DNA from: Alloyangia pacifica
Lineage (GTDB): Bacteria; Pseudomonadota; Alphaproteobacteria; Rhodobacterales; Rhodobacteraceae
NCBI RefSeq assembly: GCF_003111685.1
Contig: NZ_CP022189.1
Span: 1,628,001-1,692,000, forward strand
DNA length: 64,000 nt
Direction of reading: 5' to 3'
Position 1 is the first letter of the stretch. Every line of letters begins with the position of its first letter. Positions 43,336-53,543 of this stretch are shown here, piece after piece. The notes under the pieces were generated by a model. The model had not been told where the DNA came from and searched no databases. It worked only from the letters and a program-made list of their open reading frames with translations. A program made the translations under genes and the position numbers.

Positions 43336-43554
43336 CTAGCGCCGGTCAGCACAGAGCAGAACGGCACTCACCCCGGTGAGCAGCAACGTCAGCGAGAGCA
43401 GCAGCCGCCCAAGGGAGAGCCCCTGCTCCGCCTCGGGCACCAGCCACAGCGCGAAGGCCGAAAGCGCCAGGGCAAATCCGACGAACTGGCCGCCGAGGCG
43501 AAGCAGATGGGCCGTGGCCTCCCGTTCGGGGTTATGAAAACTGCCAAGGGACAT
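43336..43554 (-). CDS. Small membrane protein of unknown function
   Basis: 72 aa from MSLGSFHN, chosen because AAGGAGACGGGCAG precedes it; a start 6 codons upstream lacks a binding site. Two hydrophobic helices are visible (GGQFVGFALALSAFALWLV and LLLSLTLLLTGVSAVLLC), with a short charged N-terminus and a final ADRR. One Cys. Not recognised. It lies between yceI and the divergent ribosomal-protein operon. Confidence 0.6.
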   Translation of the reverse strand: MSLGSFHNPEREATAHLLRLGGQFVGFALALSAFALWLVPEAEQGLSLGRLLLSLTLLLTGVSAVLLCADRR

Positions 43555-43726
43555 CCTGCCCGTCTCCTTCACTCGTCACGCCGTACGCCCCCAGAACTGA
43601 CGCCCGATCGCGACAGCATTGGGGCAATTCCGCGAAGCTATGCCGGCGTTTTTCAGCTCTGCCGCAAGGTTATCGGGCCGAACTCTTGAGAAACCATTAA
43701 TCAATCTGTCCGCGCCCGATGGAGGC

Positions 43727-43754
43727 TTGTATCCCCGGGCTGAGCGTGTATAGA
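43727..43754 (+). promoter_or_regulatory. Promoter of the rpsF operon
   Basis: TTGTAT (43727-43732), 16 bases, TATAGA (43749-43754). The leader to the rpsF ATG would be about 100 bases, enough for S6:S18 autogenous control, although I could not assign its structure. Confidence 0.5.
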
Positions 43755-43859
43755 GCACCATCCCTCTGCAAGATGATGTGAACCGCGCAGACTCTCGTGG
43801 GCAGGAGCGGAGTGGATTGCCTGCCCTATGAAATGCGCCCGGATAGAAATGGAGCACAC

Positions 43860-44222
43860 ATGCCGCTTTATGAGCATGTTTTCATTGCGCGTCAGGACCT
43901 TTCCAACGCGCAGGCTGAAGGTCTCGTCGAACATTTCGGCACCGTCCTCTCGGACAACGGCGGCAAGGTCGTCGAATCCGAGTACTGGGGCGTGAAGACC
44001 ATGGCCTACAAGATCAACAAGAACCGCAAGGGCCACTACGCCTTCCTCAAGACCGATGCCCCCGCATCGGCCGTGCAGGAAATGGAGCGTCTGATGCGCC
44101 TGCATGACGACGTTATGCGCGTTCTGACCATCAAGGTCGATGAGCATGCCGAGGGCCCCTCGGTGCAGATGCAGAAGCGCGACGAGCGCGAGGGCCGCGG
44201 CGACCGCCGTCCCCGTAACTGA
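43860..44222 (+). CDS. rpsF: 30S ribosomal protein S6
   Basis: 120 aa. Binds the central domain of 16S rRNA with S18. The N-terminus MPLYEHVFIARQDLS and the block ESEYWGVKTMAYKINKNRKGHYAFLKT are typical. A basic/acidic tail (RDEREGRGDRRPRN) extends it beyond the E. coli length, as in other alphaproteobacteria. ATG follows GGAGC. First gene of rpsF-rpsR-rplI. Confidence 0.97.
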   Translation: MPLYEHVFIARQDLSNAQAEGLVEHFGTVLSDNGGKVVESEYWGVKTMAYKINKNRKGHYAFLKTDAPASAVQEMERLMRLHDDVMRVLTIKVDEHAEGPSVQMQKRDEREGRGDRRPRN

Positions 44223-44245
44223 TCTGAACGAGAGGAGCTAAAACC

Positions 44246-44473
44246 ATGGCTGCAAAACCGTTTTTCCGCCGCCGCAAGGTCTGCCCCTTCTCGGGCGACA
44301 ATGCACCCAAGATCGACTACAAGGACACCCGTCTGCTGCAGCGCTACATCTCTGAGCGCGGCAAGATCGTCCCGTCCCGCATCACCGCAGTGTCGGCAAA
44401 GAAGCAGCGTGAACTGGCCCGTGCCATCAAGCGCGCCCGCTTCCTCGCCCTGCTGCCCTACGTCGTGAAATAA
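44246..44473 (+). CDS. rpsR: 30S ribosomal protein S18
   Basis: 75 aa. Partner of S6 in the 30S platform. Hallmarks: [37 protein letters not shown], and the C-terminal [22 protein letters not shown]. Starts 24 bases after rpsF with a GAGAGGAG binding site. The single CPF Cys is the usual residue in this protein. Confidence 0.98.
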   Translation: MAAKPFFRRRKVCPFSGDNAPKIDYKDTRLLQRYISERGKIVPSRITAVSAKKQRELARAIKRARFLALLPYVVK

Positions 44474-44485
44474 GGAGAGAGACCC

Positions 44486-45091
44486 ATGCAAGTCATTCTT
44501 CTGGAGCGCGTGGCCAAGCTCGGCCAGATGGGCGATGTCGTCGACGTCAAACCCGGCTATGCACGCAACTACCTGCTGCTGCAGGGCAAGGCGCTGACCG
44601 CCTCGAAAGAGAACATCGCCTCCTTCGAAGCGCAGAAAGCCCAGCTCGAGGCGCGCAACCTCGAGACCAAGCAAGAAGCCGAAGCGCTCGGCGCAAAGCT
44701 CGACGGCCAGCAGTTCGTCGTGATTCGCCAGGCGTCGGACGGCGGCAACCTCTACGGCTCGGTCACCACCCGTGACGCCGCAGATGTCGCCACCGCCGAA
44801 GGCTTCTCGCTGGACCGCAAGCAGGTGGTCATCCGCCAGCCGATCAAGGAACTCGGCGTGCACGAAGTCGAGGTGCACCTGCACCCCGAGGTGATGGTCA
44901 CCATCAACCTCAACGTCGCACGTTCGCCCGAAGAGGCAGAGCTCCAGGCATCGGGCAAGTCGATCCAGGAACTGGCCGCCGAGGAAGAGGCTCAGGCCGA
45001 ATTCGAGATCTCCGAACTCTTCGACGAACTCGGCAGCGCCGCGTCGGACGAGGACGAAGCCGCTCCGGCGTCGGACGACGAAGAGGCCTGA
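44486..45091 (+). CDS. rplI: 50S ribosomal protein L9
   Basis: 201 aa. Binds 23S rRNA domain V with its N-terminal domain ([31 protein letters not shown]), followed by the long central helix and the C-terminal domain ([37 protein letters not shown]). The acidic C-terminal extension ([17 protein letters not shown] region) makes it longer than E. coli L9 and is common in Rhodobacterales. Last gene of the operon, closed by a strong terminator. Confidence 0.97.
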   Translation: MQVILLERVAKLGQMGDVVDVKPGYARNYLLLQGKALTASKENIASFEAQKAQLEARNLETKQEAEALGAKLDGQQFVVIRQASDGGNLYGSVTTRDAADVATAEGFSLDRKQVVIRQPIKELGVHEVEVHLHPEVMVTINLNVARSPEEAELQASGKSIQELAAEEEAQAEFEISELFDELGSAASDEDEAAPASDDEEA

Positions 45092-45121
45092 TCCGCTTTC
45101 GGATCGCCGCTTGAAACATGG

Positions 45122-45157
45122 AAAGCCGCGCCGGTCCCCCCGGCGCGGCTTTTTCTT
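45122..45157 (+). terminator. Terminator of the rpsF-rpsR-rplI operon
   Basis: Perfect 11-bp stem AGCCGCGCCGG (45124-45134) / CCGGCGCGGCT (45140-45150), followed by TTTTCTTT. Confidence 0.92.
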
Positions 45158-45175
45158 TGCCCGGAATTGACGCGC

Positions 45176-45859
45176 TCAGCCCATGCTGGTCTTGTCGTGG
45201 CGCATTCCGGCGCGGCGCATGTCGTCGCGCCAGCTCCAGAGCGCCGCAGCGCCCCAGACCAGGCAGTAGAGCAGCCCCGCGGCCAGAACGAAGCCGCCGT
45301 GGATGGGCCCCACCGAGGCGCGCGCCACGAAGTCCCCGGCCGAGGTCAGCGGCTCGGGATGGACCAGCAGCTTGCCGATGTAGGCGATGCTCTGGATCAG
45401 CAGAATCCACACGTAGTTGCGCCTTATCCGTCGGCCGATCGCAACGCTGACCGAGACATGGTAGCGCGGCTTCCAGTAGTCCTGCGCCAGCACCTCCTGC
45501 CATCCCTCCTCCATGTGCAGATCGCCGTCATGCAGCATCGGCGCGAAGAAGTGGGTCTCCATCCAGCGGCAGCGGGCGCGCCAGACGTTGAAGTAGCGGT
45601 AGCGCCGCGCCTCGAGCATCAGGAAAAAGAGGATCAGGATGCCGACGAGGATCAGTGGCAGCGGCGAGGCGGCGGGCGAGCTGTAGGAGATCGAGAGCGC
45701 GATGCCGAGCGTGACCACCGCCCAGTTCGTCGTTGTGTCAAGCCGGGTGCGCCAGATCGTCGAGCGGTAAACCTCGCCGCGGTAGAGATGCGCCAGCGCG
45801 CCGATCTCCGCCGCATCCAGCACCTTGCGGCGCGCGTCACCTGCGTGCGTTGACTTCAT
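45176..45859 (-). CDS. DUF2270 membrane protein
   Basis: 227 aa. The N-terminal block LAHLYRGEVYRSTIWRTRLDTTTNWAVV is the DUF2270 hallmark. Transmembrane helices lie at about 45-60 and 65-83 (PLPLILVGILILFFLMLEARR) and near the C-terminus (two more, about 148-165 and 185-208). The middle block VWRARCRWMETHFFAPML and YHVSVSVAIGRRIRRNYVW are also family features. Function unknown; the protein is predicted to sit in the inner membrane. It converges on the rplI terminator. Confidence 0.87.
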   Translation of the reverse strand: MKSTHAGDARRKVLDAAEIGALAHLYRGEVYRSTIWRTRLDTTTNWAVVTLGIALSISYSSPAASPLPLILVGILILFFLMLEARRYRYFNVWRARCRWMETHFFAPMLHDGDLHMEEGWQEVLAQDYWKPRYHVSVSVAIGRRIRRNYVWILLIQSIAYIGKLLVHPEPLTSAGDFVARASVGPIHGGFVLAAGLLYCLVWGAAALWSWRDDMRRAGMRHDKTSMG

Positions 45860-45961
45860 CGGGCGCCCTCCCTGACCGCAGGATCACATGCAAGCGCGCG
45901 ATCCGGCAAGGAAATTCCCTGCCGCAGATGCAGCCTGTCCGGCGAAGGCCACGCCGCACAT

Positions 45962-45991
45962 GCAAAAGGGCCGCCCCGGAGGGCGGCCCTT
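45962..45991 (-). terminator. Terminator of tig
   Basis: Perfect 11-bp stem AAGGGCCGCCC (45966-45976) / GGGCGGCCCTT (45981-45991); on the minus strand it ends in TTTTGCA. Confidence 0.85.
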
Positions 45992-46014
45992 CGTTCCGGC
46001 GCTGAGGCGCGGAA

Positions 46015-47346
46015 TTACTCTTCGTCGAGCGCTTCGACAGCCTTCATGAGGTCGTCCTTGGAGACCTCTTTCTCGGTCACGGTCGCGCCTTCGGCGATGT
46101 GGTCGATGACCTTGTCTTCGAAGATCGGCGCGCGCAGCTGCTGCTGCATCTGGGCGTTCTGGCGCACGAAGTCGAAGAAGGCACGTTCCTGGCCCGGGTA
46201 CTGACGCGCCTGCATCATGATCGCCTGGGTCATTTCCTGATCGGTCACCTCGATTTCGGCTTTCTGGCCGATCTCGGCGAGCAGCAGGCCAAGGCGCACG
46301 CGGCGCTCGGCGAGCTTGTTGTGCTCGTCGGTGGGTTCGATCTCGCCGTGGTCGTGGCCGTGATCGTCCGGGTGCTCTTCGTGGTAGAGCTGGTGCGCGA
46401 TCTGCTTGGCTTCGGCTTCAACGAGGCTCGGCGGCAGCTCGAAGCTGACTTCCTTGTCCAGGGCGTCGAGCATGGCGCGCTTCAGCACCTGGCGCGAGGC
46501 ACCGGCGTATTCGGCTTCGAGACGCTCGCGGATCTGGCCCTTCAGCGCTTCGAGATCCTCGGCACCGAACTTCTTGGCCAGCTCATCGTCGATCTCGGCG
46601 GCAACCGGCTCTTTCACGGCCTTGACGGTCACGTCAAAGACGGCAGCCTTGCCGGCGAGGTGCTCTGCACCGTACTCCTCGGGGAAGGAAACCTCGACGG
46701 CCTTCTCTTCCTCGGCTTTCAGGCCGACCAGCTGCTCTTCGAAGCCGGGGATGAAGGAGTTCGAGCCCAGCACCAGCGGGTAGTCCTCGGCGGAACCGCC
46801 TTCGAAGGCCTCACCGTCGACCTTGCCGACGAAGTCGATGACCACCTGGTCGCCGTCTTTCGCCTTGGAGCCCTTGCGGCGGTCCTTGAAGTCCTGCGCG
46901 TTCTCGGCGAGCTGCGCCAGCGCCTCGTCGACGGCGGCGTCATCTGCCTTCACCACGAGCTTCTCGAGCGACAGTTTCGACGCGTCGATTTCCGGAACTT
47001 CCGGCAGCTTCTCGTAGCTCATCTCGACGGTGACGTCGTCGCCTTCTTTCCAGTCGTCGTTGGTCATCTTGACCTGCGGCTGGAGCGCCGGACGGTCGCC
47101 GGTCTTCTCGAAGTGCTCGTTCATCGCACCGTCGATGGCTTCCTGCATGCTTTCGCCCAGCACGCGCTGACCGAACTGCTTCTTCAGCAGCGGCATGGGG
47201 ACCTTACCCTTGCGGAAGCCCTTCATCTCGATTTCCGGCTGCGCCTCGACGAGCTTTTCGTTCACCTTCGCATCGAGCTCTTCCGCGGTGAGGATGAGTT
47301 CGTAGGCGCGCTTCAGACCTTCGTTCAGCGTCTCGTTGACCTGCAT
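46015..47346 (-). CDS. tig: Trigger factor
   Basis: 443 aa. Ribosome-bound chaperone with peptidyl-prolyl isomerase activity. The ribosome-docking signature [10 protein letters not shown] is at about 42-51; the FKBP-like domain ([32 protein letters not shown]) is about 160-250; the C-terminal helical arm follows. An unusual His/Asp-rich stretch ([14 protein letters not shown]) sits near residues 330-345, not part of the standard fold, and may bind metal. The start was placed at MQVNETLNE, after GGGAA. Terminated by a strong hairpin. Confidence 0.96.
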   Translation of the reverse strand: MQVNETLNEGLKRAYELILTAEELDAKVNEKLVEAQPEIEMKGFRKGKVPMPLLKKQFGQRVLGESMQEAIDGAMNEHFEKTGDRPALQPQVKMTNDDWKEGDDVTVEMSYEKLPEVPEIDASKLSLEKLVVKADDAAVDEALAQLAENAQDFKDRRKGSKAKDGDQVVIDFVGKVDGEAFEGGSAEDYPLVLGSNSFIPGFEEQLVGLKAEEEKAVEVSFPEEYGAEHLAGKAAVFDVTVKAVKEPVAAEIDDELAKKFGAEDLEALKGQIRERLEAEYAGASRQVLKRAMLDALDKEVSFELPPSLVEAEAKQIAHQLYHEEHPDDHGHDHGEIEPTDEHNKLAERRVRLGLLLAEIGQKAEIEVTDQEMTQAIMMQARQYPGQERAFFDFVRQNAQMQQQLRAPIFEDKVIDHIAEGATVTEKEVSKDDLMKAVEALDEE

Positions 47347-47561
47347 GCCAATTCCCTTGTGGTCGTGATACGGGGGCACGGACTCCGGCCCACCGCGAAA
47401 TTCGAATTTGCGGTCTTCTATGCGTCCCAGAGGGTCCATGCAAGGCGGAAACGCTCTGTATGACAGGCCAAGGCGCCGCGAAGCGGGTAAACCTCCGATT
47501 TCGCGAAAAAGCCGCGGGCCGGCGGCGCGGCGCCCTGCCCCCATGCCGCAATGCAGCAACG

Positions 47562-47592
47562 CAAAGGGCCCCGCCATCGCTGACGGGGCCCC
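47562..47592 (-). terminator. Terminator of pntB
   Basis: GGGCCCCG (47566-47573) / CGGGGCCC (47584-47591), 22 bases after the pntB stop; the minus strand continues TTTGCG. Confidence 0.7.
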
Positions 47593-47614
47593 CTGTCTCG
47601 ATCGTTCAACCGGG

Positions 47615-49048
47615 TCAGCTGATCTTGTTCAGCAGCTCGCCGATCGACTGTTTCGCGTCACCGTAGTACATCCGCGTGTTGTCCTTGTAGAACAGCGGGT
47701 TCTCGATGCCCGAGTAGCCGGTGCCCTGACCGCGCTTCGACACGAAGACCTGCTTGGCCTTCCACACTTCCAGCACCGGCATGCCGGCGATGGGAGAGTT
47801 CGGGTCTTCCTGCGCCGCGGGGTTCACGATGTCGTTCGAGCCGATGACGATGACCACGTCGGTGTCGGGGAAGTCCTCGTTGATCTCGTCCATTTCGAGA
47901 ACGATGTCATAAGGCACCTTCGCCTCGGCCAGCAGCACGTTCATGTGGCCCGGCAGGCGCCCTGCCACGGGGTGGATTGCGAAGCGCACCTCCTTGCCCT
48001 TGGCACGCAGCTTGCGGGTGAGTTCCGCGACGTTCTGCTGCGCCTGTGCCACGGCCATGCCGTAGCCCGGCACGATGATGACGCTGTCGGCTTCCTCGAG
48101 CGCCGAGGCCACGCCGTCGACGTCGATCGCCACCTGCTCGCCCTCGACCTCCATCGCGGGGCCCGAGGTGCCGCCGAAGCCGCCCAGGATCACCGACACG
48201 AAGGAGCGGTTCATCGCCTTGCACATGATGTACGACAGGATCGCACCCGAGGAGCCCACCAGCGCGCCGACGACGATCAGCAGATCGTTCGACAGCGAGA
48301 AGCCGATGGCCGCCGCGGCCCAGCCCGAGTAGCTGTTCAGCATCGAGACCACCACCGGCATGTCGGCGCCGCCGATGCCCATGATCAGGTGGTAGCCGAT
48401 GAAGAGCGCGCAGAGCGTCATGATCAGCACGGGGAAGAGCCCGCCGGTGTTCATGTACCAGATCAGGCAGATCACCGAGAGCGCCGCGGCGCCCGCGTTG
48501 AGCAGATGCCCGCCCGGCAGCTTCTCGGCCTTGGAGGTCACCTTGCCGGCGAGCTTGCCATAGGCGATCACCGAGCCGGTGAAGGTCACCGCACCGATGA
48601 AGATGCCGAGGAACAGCTCGACCTGCAGGATGCTCAGCTCGACCGGCGTCTTATGCGCGACCAGTTCGGCGAAGGTGCCGTGCACCGCCTCACCGGCGGC
48701 ACGCGCCTTCTCGACCGTGCGCATGGTGAGATGCGCGTTGAAGCCGACGAAGACCGCCGCGAGGCCGACGAGGCTGTGCATTGCGGCCACCAGCTGCGGC
48801 ATCTCGGTCATCTCGACCTTCTTGGCCACATAGGTGCCGATGATGCCGCCCGCCGCGATCAGGATGACCGACAGCAGCCACAGACCCGAGCCCGGGCCGA
48901 TCAGCGTGGCAAAGACCGCGAGGCCCATGCCGACGATGCCGTACCACACGGCGCGCTTGGCGCTTTCTTGCCCCGAGAGGCCACCCAGCGACAGGATGAA
49001 CAGAACGGCCGCGACCACATAGGCCGCCGTCGTGAATCCGAATTCCAT
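47615..49048 (-). CDS. pntB: Proton-translocating NAD(P) transhydrogenase subunit beta
   Basis: 477 aa. Inner-membrane subunit carrying the proton channel and the NADP(H)-binding domain. About nine hydrophobic helices (residues 3-260) precede the soluble NADP domain with [49 protein letters not shown], and [16 protein letters not shown]. The start was set at MEFGFTTA after GGAGAGGTGGGGACT; a GTG three codons upstream is less likely. It follows pntA by 15 bases and supplies NADPH by the proton-motive force. Confidence 0.96.
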   Translation of the reverse strand: MEFGFTTAAYVVAAVLFILSLGGLSGQESAKRAVWYGIVGMGLAVFATLIGPGSGLWLLSVILIAAGGIIGTYVAKKVEMTEMPQLVAAMHSLVGLAAVFVGFNAHLTMRTVEKARAAGEAVHGTFAELVAHKTPVELSILQVELFLGIFIGAVTFTGSVIAYGKLAGKVTSKAEKLPGGHLLNAGAAALSVICLIWYMNTGGLFPVLIMTLCALFIGYHLIMGIGGADMPVVVSMLNSYSGWAAAAIGFSLSNDLLIVVGALVGSSGAILSYIMCKAMNRSFVSVILGGFGGTSGPAMEVEGEQVAIDVDGVASALEEADSVIIVPGYGMAVAQAQQNVAELTRKLRAKGKEVRFAIHPVAGRLPGHMNVLLAEAKVPYDIVLEMDEINEDFPDTDVVIVIGSNDIVNPAAQEDPNSPIAGMPVLEVWKAKQVFVSKRGQGTGYSGIENPLFYKDNTRMYYGDAKQSIGELLNKIS

Positions 49049-49063
49049 AGTCCCCACCTCTCC

Positions 49064-50641
49064 TTACGATTTCTGGAACATGGCGAGCATGCGCCGTGTC
49101 ACGAGGAAGCCGCCGAAGATGTTGATCCCGGCCATGAAGACCGAGAGCGCGGCAAGGATGATCACCAGCCAGTTGCCCGAGCCGATCTGCATCAGGGCAC
49201 CAAGAATGATGATCGAGGAGATGGCGTTGGTGACGGCCATCAGCGGGGTGTGCAGCGAATGCGAGACGTTCCAGATCACCTGGAAGCCAACAAAGACCGA
49301 GAGCACGAAGACGATGAAGTGCTGCATGAAGCTGGCGGGGGCAACGAGGCCCACGGCGAGCAGCAGCACCGCACCGATGGTCAGCAGGGTGACCTGCTGC
49401 TTGGTCTGCGCCTTGAAGGCGGCCACTTCCTGCGCGCGCTTCTGTTCCGGCGTCAGTTCGGGCGCCTTTTCCTTAGGCTTCTGCGCTGCGATCGCCTTGG
49501 TCTTCGGCGGCGGCGGCGGGAAGGTGACGTCTTTGCCGTGCGCGATGGTCGCGCCGCGGATCACGTCGTCTTCCATGTTGTGCACGACGGTGCCGTCGGT
49601 CTTGCCGGGCGTCAGGTCGGACATCATGTGCCGGATGTTGGTGGCGTAGAGCGTCGAGCTCTGCGTCGCCATGCGGCTGGGGAAGTCGGTGTAGCCGATG
49701 ATGGTCACGCCGTTGTCGGTGACGATCTTCTCGTCCATGACCGTCAGCTTGCAGTTGCCACCGCGCTCGGCCGCCAGATCGACGATCACCGAGCCGGGCT
49801 TCATCGCCTTGACCATGTCCTCTGTCCACAACTCCGGGGCTTCCCGGTTGGGGATCAGGGCGGTGGTGATGACGATGTCCATCTCGGGGGCAAGTTCACG
49901 GAACTTGGCGAGCTGGGCTTCGCGGAACTCGGGGCTGGAGACCGAGGCATAGCCGCCCGAAGCAGAGCCGTCGGCCTGCTCTTCCTCGAAGTCGAGGTAG
50001 ACGAATTCGGCGCCCATGCTCTCGACCTGCTCGGCCACTTCGGGCCGCACGTCGAAGGCGTAGGTGATCGCGCCGAGCGAGGTCGAGGTGCCGATGGCCG
50101 CAAGACCGGCCACGCCTGCGCCGACAATCAGCACCTTGGCGGGCGGCACCTTGCCGGCGGCGGTCACCTGACCGGTGAAGAAGCGGCCGAAGTTGTTGCC
50201 CGCCTCGATCACCGCGCGGTAGCCGGCGATATTGGCCATGGACGACAGGGCGTCCATCTTCTGCGCGCGGCTGATGCGCGGGACCATGTCCATCGCGATC
50301 ACGCTGGCGCCCACATCGGCGGCCTGCTTCATCAGTGCCTCGTTCGAGGCAGGATAGAAGAACGAGATCAGCAGTTTCTCGGGCGTCAGATGCGCCACTT
50401 CCTCTTCGCTCGGCGGGCGGACCTTGGCGACGATATCCGCCTGCGCCCACAGGGCGGCGGCATCCTGAACCACGGTCACGCCAGCGGCCTCATAGGCCGC
50501 GTCGGCAAAGCCTGCCTTCGCGCCGGCGCCTGACTGGATCAGGCAATCATATCCCAGCTTCTGCAGTTGCAGCGCCGAGTCCGGGGTCATGGCGACGCGC
50601 GCCTCTCCCTCGAAAATCTCTGTCGGCGTTCCGATCTTCAC
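49064..50641 (-). CDS. pntA: Proton-translocating NAD(P) transhydrogenase subunit alpha
   Basis: 525 aa. Binds NAD(H) in the cytosol (domain I) and contributes four transmembrane helices near the C-terminus. N-terminal [47 protein letters not shown] (PntA signature), the dinucleotide loop [14 protein letters not shown], and a Pro/Lys linker ([10 protein letters not shown]) before the membrane region. The single-chain domain I plus II arrangement is the proteobacterial E. coli-like form, not the split PntAA/PntAB of some alphaproteobacteria. Upstream of pntB in one operon. Confidence 0.96.
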   Translation of the reverse strand: MKIGTPTEIFEGEARVAMTPDSALQLQKLGYDCLIQSGAGAKAGFADAAYEAAGVTVVQDAAALWAQADIVAKVRPPSEEEVAHLTPEKLLISFFYPASNEALMKQAADVGASVIAMDMVPRISRAQKMDALSSMANIAGYRAVIEAGNNFGRFFTGQVTAAGKVPPAKVLIVGAGVAGLAAIGTSTSLGAITYAFDVRPEVAEQVESMGAEFVYLDFEEEQADGSASGGYASVSSPEFREAQLAKFRELAPEMDIVITTALIPNREAPELWTEDMVKAMKPGSVIVDLAAERGGNCKLTVMDEKIVTDNGVTIIGYTDFPSRMATQSSTLYATNIRHMMSDLTPGKTDGTVVHNMEDDVIRGATIAHGKDVTFPPPPPKTKAIAAQKPKEKAPELTPEQKRAQEVAAFKAQTKQQVTLLTIGAVLLLAVGLVAPASFMQHFIVFVLSVFVGFQVIWNVSHSLHTPLMAVTNAISSIIILGALMQIGSGNWLVIILAALSVFMAGINIFGGFLVTRRMLAMFQKS

Positions 50642-50777
50642 TTAGTTCGTCCCCCTTTTAGGCCGAGTGTCCGACCCTTCCTGGTGTCTTGGTTGCTGTT
50701 CGGTTGACGTATGGTCTACCCGCGCGGTGCCATGCTCACAACCGGAACGATCCGGTTAAACACATGGCGAAGAAAAT

Positions 50778-51230
50778 TCAAAGCCACCTTCTGGTTTGTG
50801 TCTCATACTTACGGAATTCCGCAACAAACTTTCGTCGCAAACGCGCCTCCTCCGGCTCGATGAAGCGCTTTTCGAGCAGCCAGACGTAAATCGGCAGCAG
50901 CACAAGCGATGGCACCGCGTCCCAGAAGAGGAGGAAGCCGGCCAGAATCATCACGTCTCCCAGATAGATAGGATTGCGCGACAGGCGGAACACGCCAGAG
51001 GTGACAAGCCGCTCCGGCTCCTGGTGCGGCATGAAGGTAGTTCGGGCGCGCCGCAGGTCCAGCAGCGCCAGCAGCGACAGTAGCACGCCGCCCCCGACCA
51101 GCAGCCCGCCCAGCAGGTCGGCCCAGACCGGGCCGAAGCCAAGCCCCAAAGGTAGCAGGCTCTTTTGCACCCAGGCAAGGCAGAGGCAGCCCAGAAGCCA
51201 GAGCGGCGGCAAATCGACTTTCCTGAGCAT
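50778..51230 (-). CDS. Isoprenylcysteine carboxyl methyltransferase-family membrane protein
   Basis: 150 aa. About three transmembrane helices, with the family block TSGVFRLSRNPIYLGDVMILAGFLLFW (R..RNP.Y.G). The C-terminal RFIEPEEARLRRKFVAEFRKYETQTRRW is the conserved SAM-binding tail (EE..L...FG..Y..Y...VRRW). These PEMT/ICMT-like enzymes methylate lipids or small molecules; the substrate is not evident. The start was set at MLRKVDLPPL after AGGAGGCGAG; the longer frame upstream is not coding. Divergent from kynU. Confidence 0.85.
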   Translation of the reverse strand: MLRKVDLPPLWLLGCLCLAWVQKSLLPLGLGFGPVWADLLGGLLVGGGVLLSLLALLDLRRARTTFMPHQEPERLVTSGVFRLSRNPIYLGDVMILAGFLLFWDAVPSLVLLPIYVWLLEKRFIEPEEARLRRKFVAEFRKYETQTRRWL

Positions 51231-51483
51231 CCCGTCTCGCCTCCTATGCCCGCGCTGGTGTGTCTGCGCTTGTCCAACGCGCGGTTCCGATAGAGCTTTT
51301 CGATGTCTAGCGCGGTGTTGCCGCGACGTCGCGCAGGCGATATGCCGCAGCCCGATCTTGCCTCCCCGGCAAATCCCGGCCACTTTCCCCGCCAACACTC
51401 AAGGGGCCGCAGGAGGCACCGCGCGGACACCCGGGGCTCCGGGCCCGCTGCGCAGACCGGCCCCGCATTGCAGGAGGCGCATC

Positions 51484-52692
51484 TTGACCACCCCCACAGG
51501 CTCCATCTTCGACTGGACCAAGGAGCAGTTCCACCTTCCGCTCGGGATGATCTATCTCGACGGCAACTCGCTGGGGCCTCTGCCCAAGGCGACCCCGGCC
51601 CGCATCCAGAAGATGCTCACCGAGGAATGGGGCGAGCACCTCATCACCGGATGGAACGCCTGCAGCTGGATGGAGATGCCGACCCGTCTCGGCGACCGAA
51701 TCGGCCGACTGATCGGGGCGGAGACCGGCCACACGGTGGTCGGCGACACACTGTCGATCAAGGTTTTCCAGGCGCTAGCCGCCGCCGTGGCGCTGAACCC
51801 CGGGCGCAAGGTGATCCTGTCCGACACCGGCAACTTCCCGTCGGACCTCTATATGGCCGAGGGGCTGATCGAGCTGCTGGGCGAGGACTACGAGCTGCGC
51901 CTCGCCGAGCCGCATCGGCTGGAAGAGGAAATCACCGAGGAGGTCGCCGTGCTCTTGGTGACCGAGGTCGACTACCGCACCGGTCGCCGCCACGATGTCG
52001 CTGCGCTCACCGCCAAGGCACACGAGATGGGCGCGCTGGCGATCTGGGATCTGGCGCATTCGGCCGGCGCCGTGCCGGTCGACGTGGCGGGCGGCAAGGC
52101 TGACTTCGCCGTCGGCTGCACCTACAAGTACCTCAACGCCGGCCCCGGTGCGCCCGCCTTCATCTACGTCGCCCCGCGCCACGCCGAACACGCCGAGCCG
52201 GCGCTCTCGGGCTGGCTCGGCCATGACACGCCCTTCGCCTTCGAGCGCAGCTACCGCCCCGCCCCCGGCATCGAGCGGATGCGCGTCGGCACCCCGCCGG
52301 TGATGCAGATGGCGGCGCTCGACGCGGCGCTCGACGTCTGGGACAGGCTCGACATGGCCGAGGTCCGCAAGCGCTCGCTGGCGCTGACCGGGCTGATGAT
52401 CGAGGAGGTCGAAACCCACTGCCCGGGCCTCAAGCTTGCCACCCCGCGCGACAACGACATGCGCGGCAGCCAGGTCAGCTTCCGCTTCGAGCATGGCTAC
52501 GCGGCGATGCAGGCGCTGATCGACCAGGGCGTGATCGGCGACTTCCGCGCCCCCGACATCATGCGCTTCGGCATCACCCCGCTCTACATCGGCGAGGACG
52601 AGGTGCGCGAGGCGGTCGAAATCCTCGCCCGCATCCTGCGCGGCGCACTCTGGGACCAGCCCAAGTACCAGCAGCGCAAGCGGGTCACCTGA
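51484..52692 (+). CDS. kynU: Kynureninase
   Basis: 402 aa. PLP-dependent cleavage of kynurenine to anthranilate and alanine, in tryptophan catabolism. The start codon is TTG at 51484 (LTTPTGSIFDWTKEQF), fixed by AGGAGG (51472-51477) six bases upstream; no ATG start fits. PLP lysine K215 lies in CTYKYLNAGPGAPAF; other family blocks are YLDGNSLGPLPKA, SDTGNFPSDLY, DLAHSAGAVPVD, and FGITPLYIGEDEV. The rest of the kynurenine pathway is not in the window. Converges on the amidotransferase gene, the stop codons being adjacent. Confidence 0.95.
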   Translation: MTTPTGSIFDWTKEQFHLPLGMIYLDGNSLGPLPKATPARIQKMLTEEWGEHLITGWNACSWMEMPTRLGDRIGRLIGAETGHTVVGDTLSIKVFQALAAAVALNPGRKVILSDTGNFPSDLYMAEGLIELLGEDYELRLAEPHRLEEEITEEVAVLLVTEVDYRTGRRHDVAALTAKAHEMGALAIWDLAHSAGAVPVDVAGGKADFAVGCTYKYLNAGPGAPAFIYVAPRHAEHAEPALSGWLGHDTPFAFERSYRPAPGIERMRVGTPPVMQMAALDAALDVWDRLDMAEVRKRSLALTGLMIEEVETHCPGLKLATPRDNDMRGSQVSFRFEHGYAAMQALIDQGVIGDFRAPDIMRFGITPLYIGEDEVREAVEILARILRGALWDQPKYQQRKRVT

Positions 52693-53484
52693 TCAGGCAG
52701 ACGCCACCTGGGGGGCCTGGTGCCCCTCGGCCCGGCCGGCCCAGGCCCGCACAGCATCGCCGAAGGCGGTGAACAGCGGCCGCGAGACCGGATCGTTGGC
52801 GGCATCCCACTCGGGGTGCCATTGCACCGCCATGGTGAAGCCCGGCGCGCCCTTCACGTAGAGCGCCTCGGGGGTGCCGTCGGGGGCGTGTCCCTCGATC
52901 TCGATGCGCGCGCCGGGGCGGTTGATGCCCTGCCCATGCAGCGTGTTGGTCATCACCTCGGTGGCACCGAAGAGCTTGTGAAACCGCCCGCCCTCGCTCA
53001 GCGTCACCTTGTGGCGCAGGGCGAACTTCTCCTCGAGCGTGCCATCGGGGGGCATCCGGTGGTTCATCCGCCCCGGCAGGTCGCGGATCTCGGGGTAGAG
53101 CGTTCCGCCCATCGCCACGTTGACCTCCTGGAAACCGCGGCAGATGCCGAGGAACGGCTGGCCCCGCTCGACACAGGCGCGCACCAGCGGCAGAACGATG
53201 GCGTCGCGGGCGCGGTCGAAGGCGCCATGCGCCTCGGTCGCCTCCTCGCCGTATTCCTCGGGGTGCACGTTGGGCCGCCCGCCGGTGAGCAGGAAGCCGT
53301 CGCAGGTTTCCATCAGCTCCTCGACCGAGACGAACCGCGGGTCCGCCGCGACCAGCAGTGGCAGGCAGCCCGAGACGCATGACACCGCTTCGGTGTTCAT
53401 CACGCCGCCCGCATGGGCGGGATAGGTCTCGTTGATCAGGTGCTGATTGCCGATGATACCGACGACGGGGCGGGTCATTTCCAT
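52693..53484 (-). CDS. Class I glutamine amidotransferase-like (PuuD-like) hydrolase
   Basis: 263 aa. Peptidase C26-like fold: LLTGGRPNVHPEEYG, nucleophile Cys115 in FLGICRGFQEVNVAMGG, and the His/Glu pair in AVQWHPEW. This arrangement matches gamma-glutamyl-gamma-aminobutyrate hydrolase (PuuD), which releases GABA in putrescine breakdown. No other puu genes are near, so substrate is uncertain. The DRARDAIVLPLVRAC block fits the family. Coded toward kynU with the stop codons touching. Confidence 0.85.
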   Translation of the reverse strand: MEMTRPVVGIIGNQHLINETYPAHAGGVMNTEAVSCVSGCLPLLVAADPRFVSVEELMETCDGFLLTGGRPNVHPEEYGEEATEAHGAFDRARDAIVLPLVRACVERGQPFLGICRGFQEVNVAMGGTLYPEIRDLPGRMNHRMPPDGTLEEKFALRHKVTLSEGGRFHKLFGATEVMTNTLHGQGINRPGARIEIEGHAPDGTPEALYVKGAPGFTMAVQWHPEWDAANDPVSRPLFTAFGDAVRAWAGRAEGHQAPQVASA

Positions 53485-53543
53485 GCCTCTCCTTGCCTGT
53501 TTCGGTCAAACATAAGGCACGGAGAGGCACTTAGAAAGATGGC

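Noticed and set aside
47408..50533. A 1041-codon open frame on the plus strand over tig start, pntB and pntA
   Set aside because: Antisense shadow of pntAB: the composition is low-complexity, and there is no ribosome binding site or family signature.
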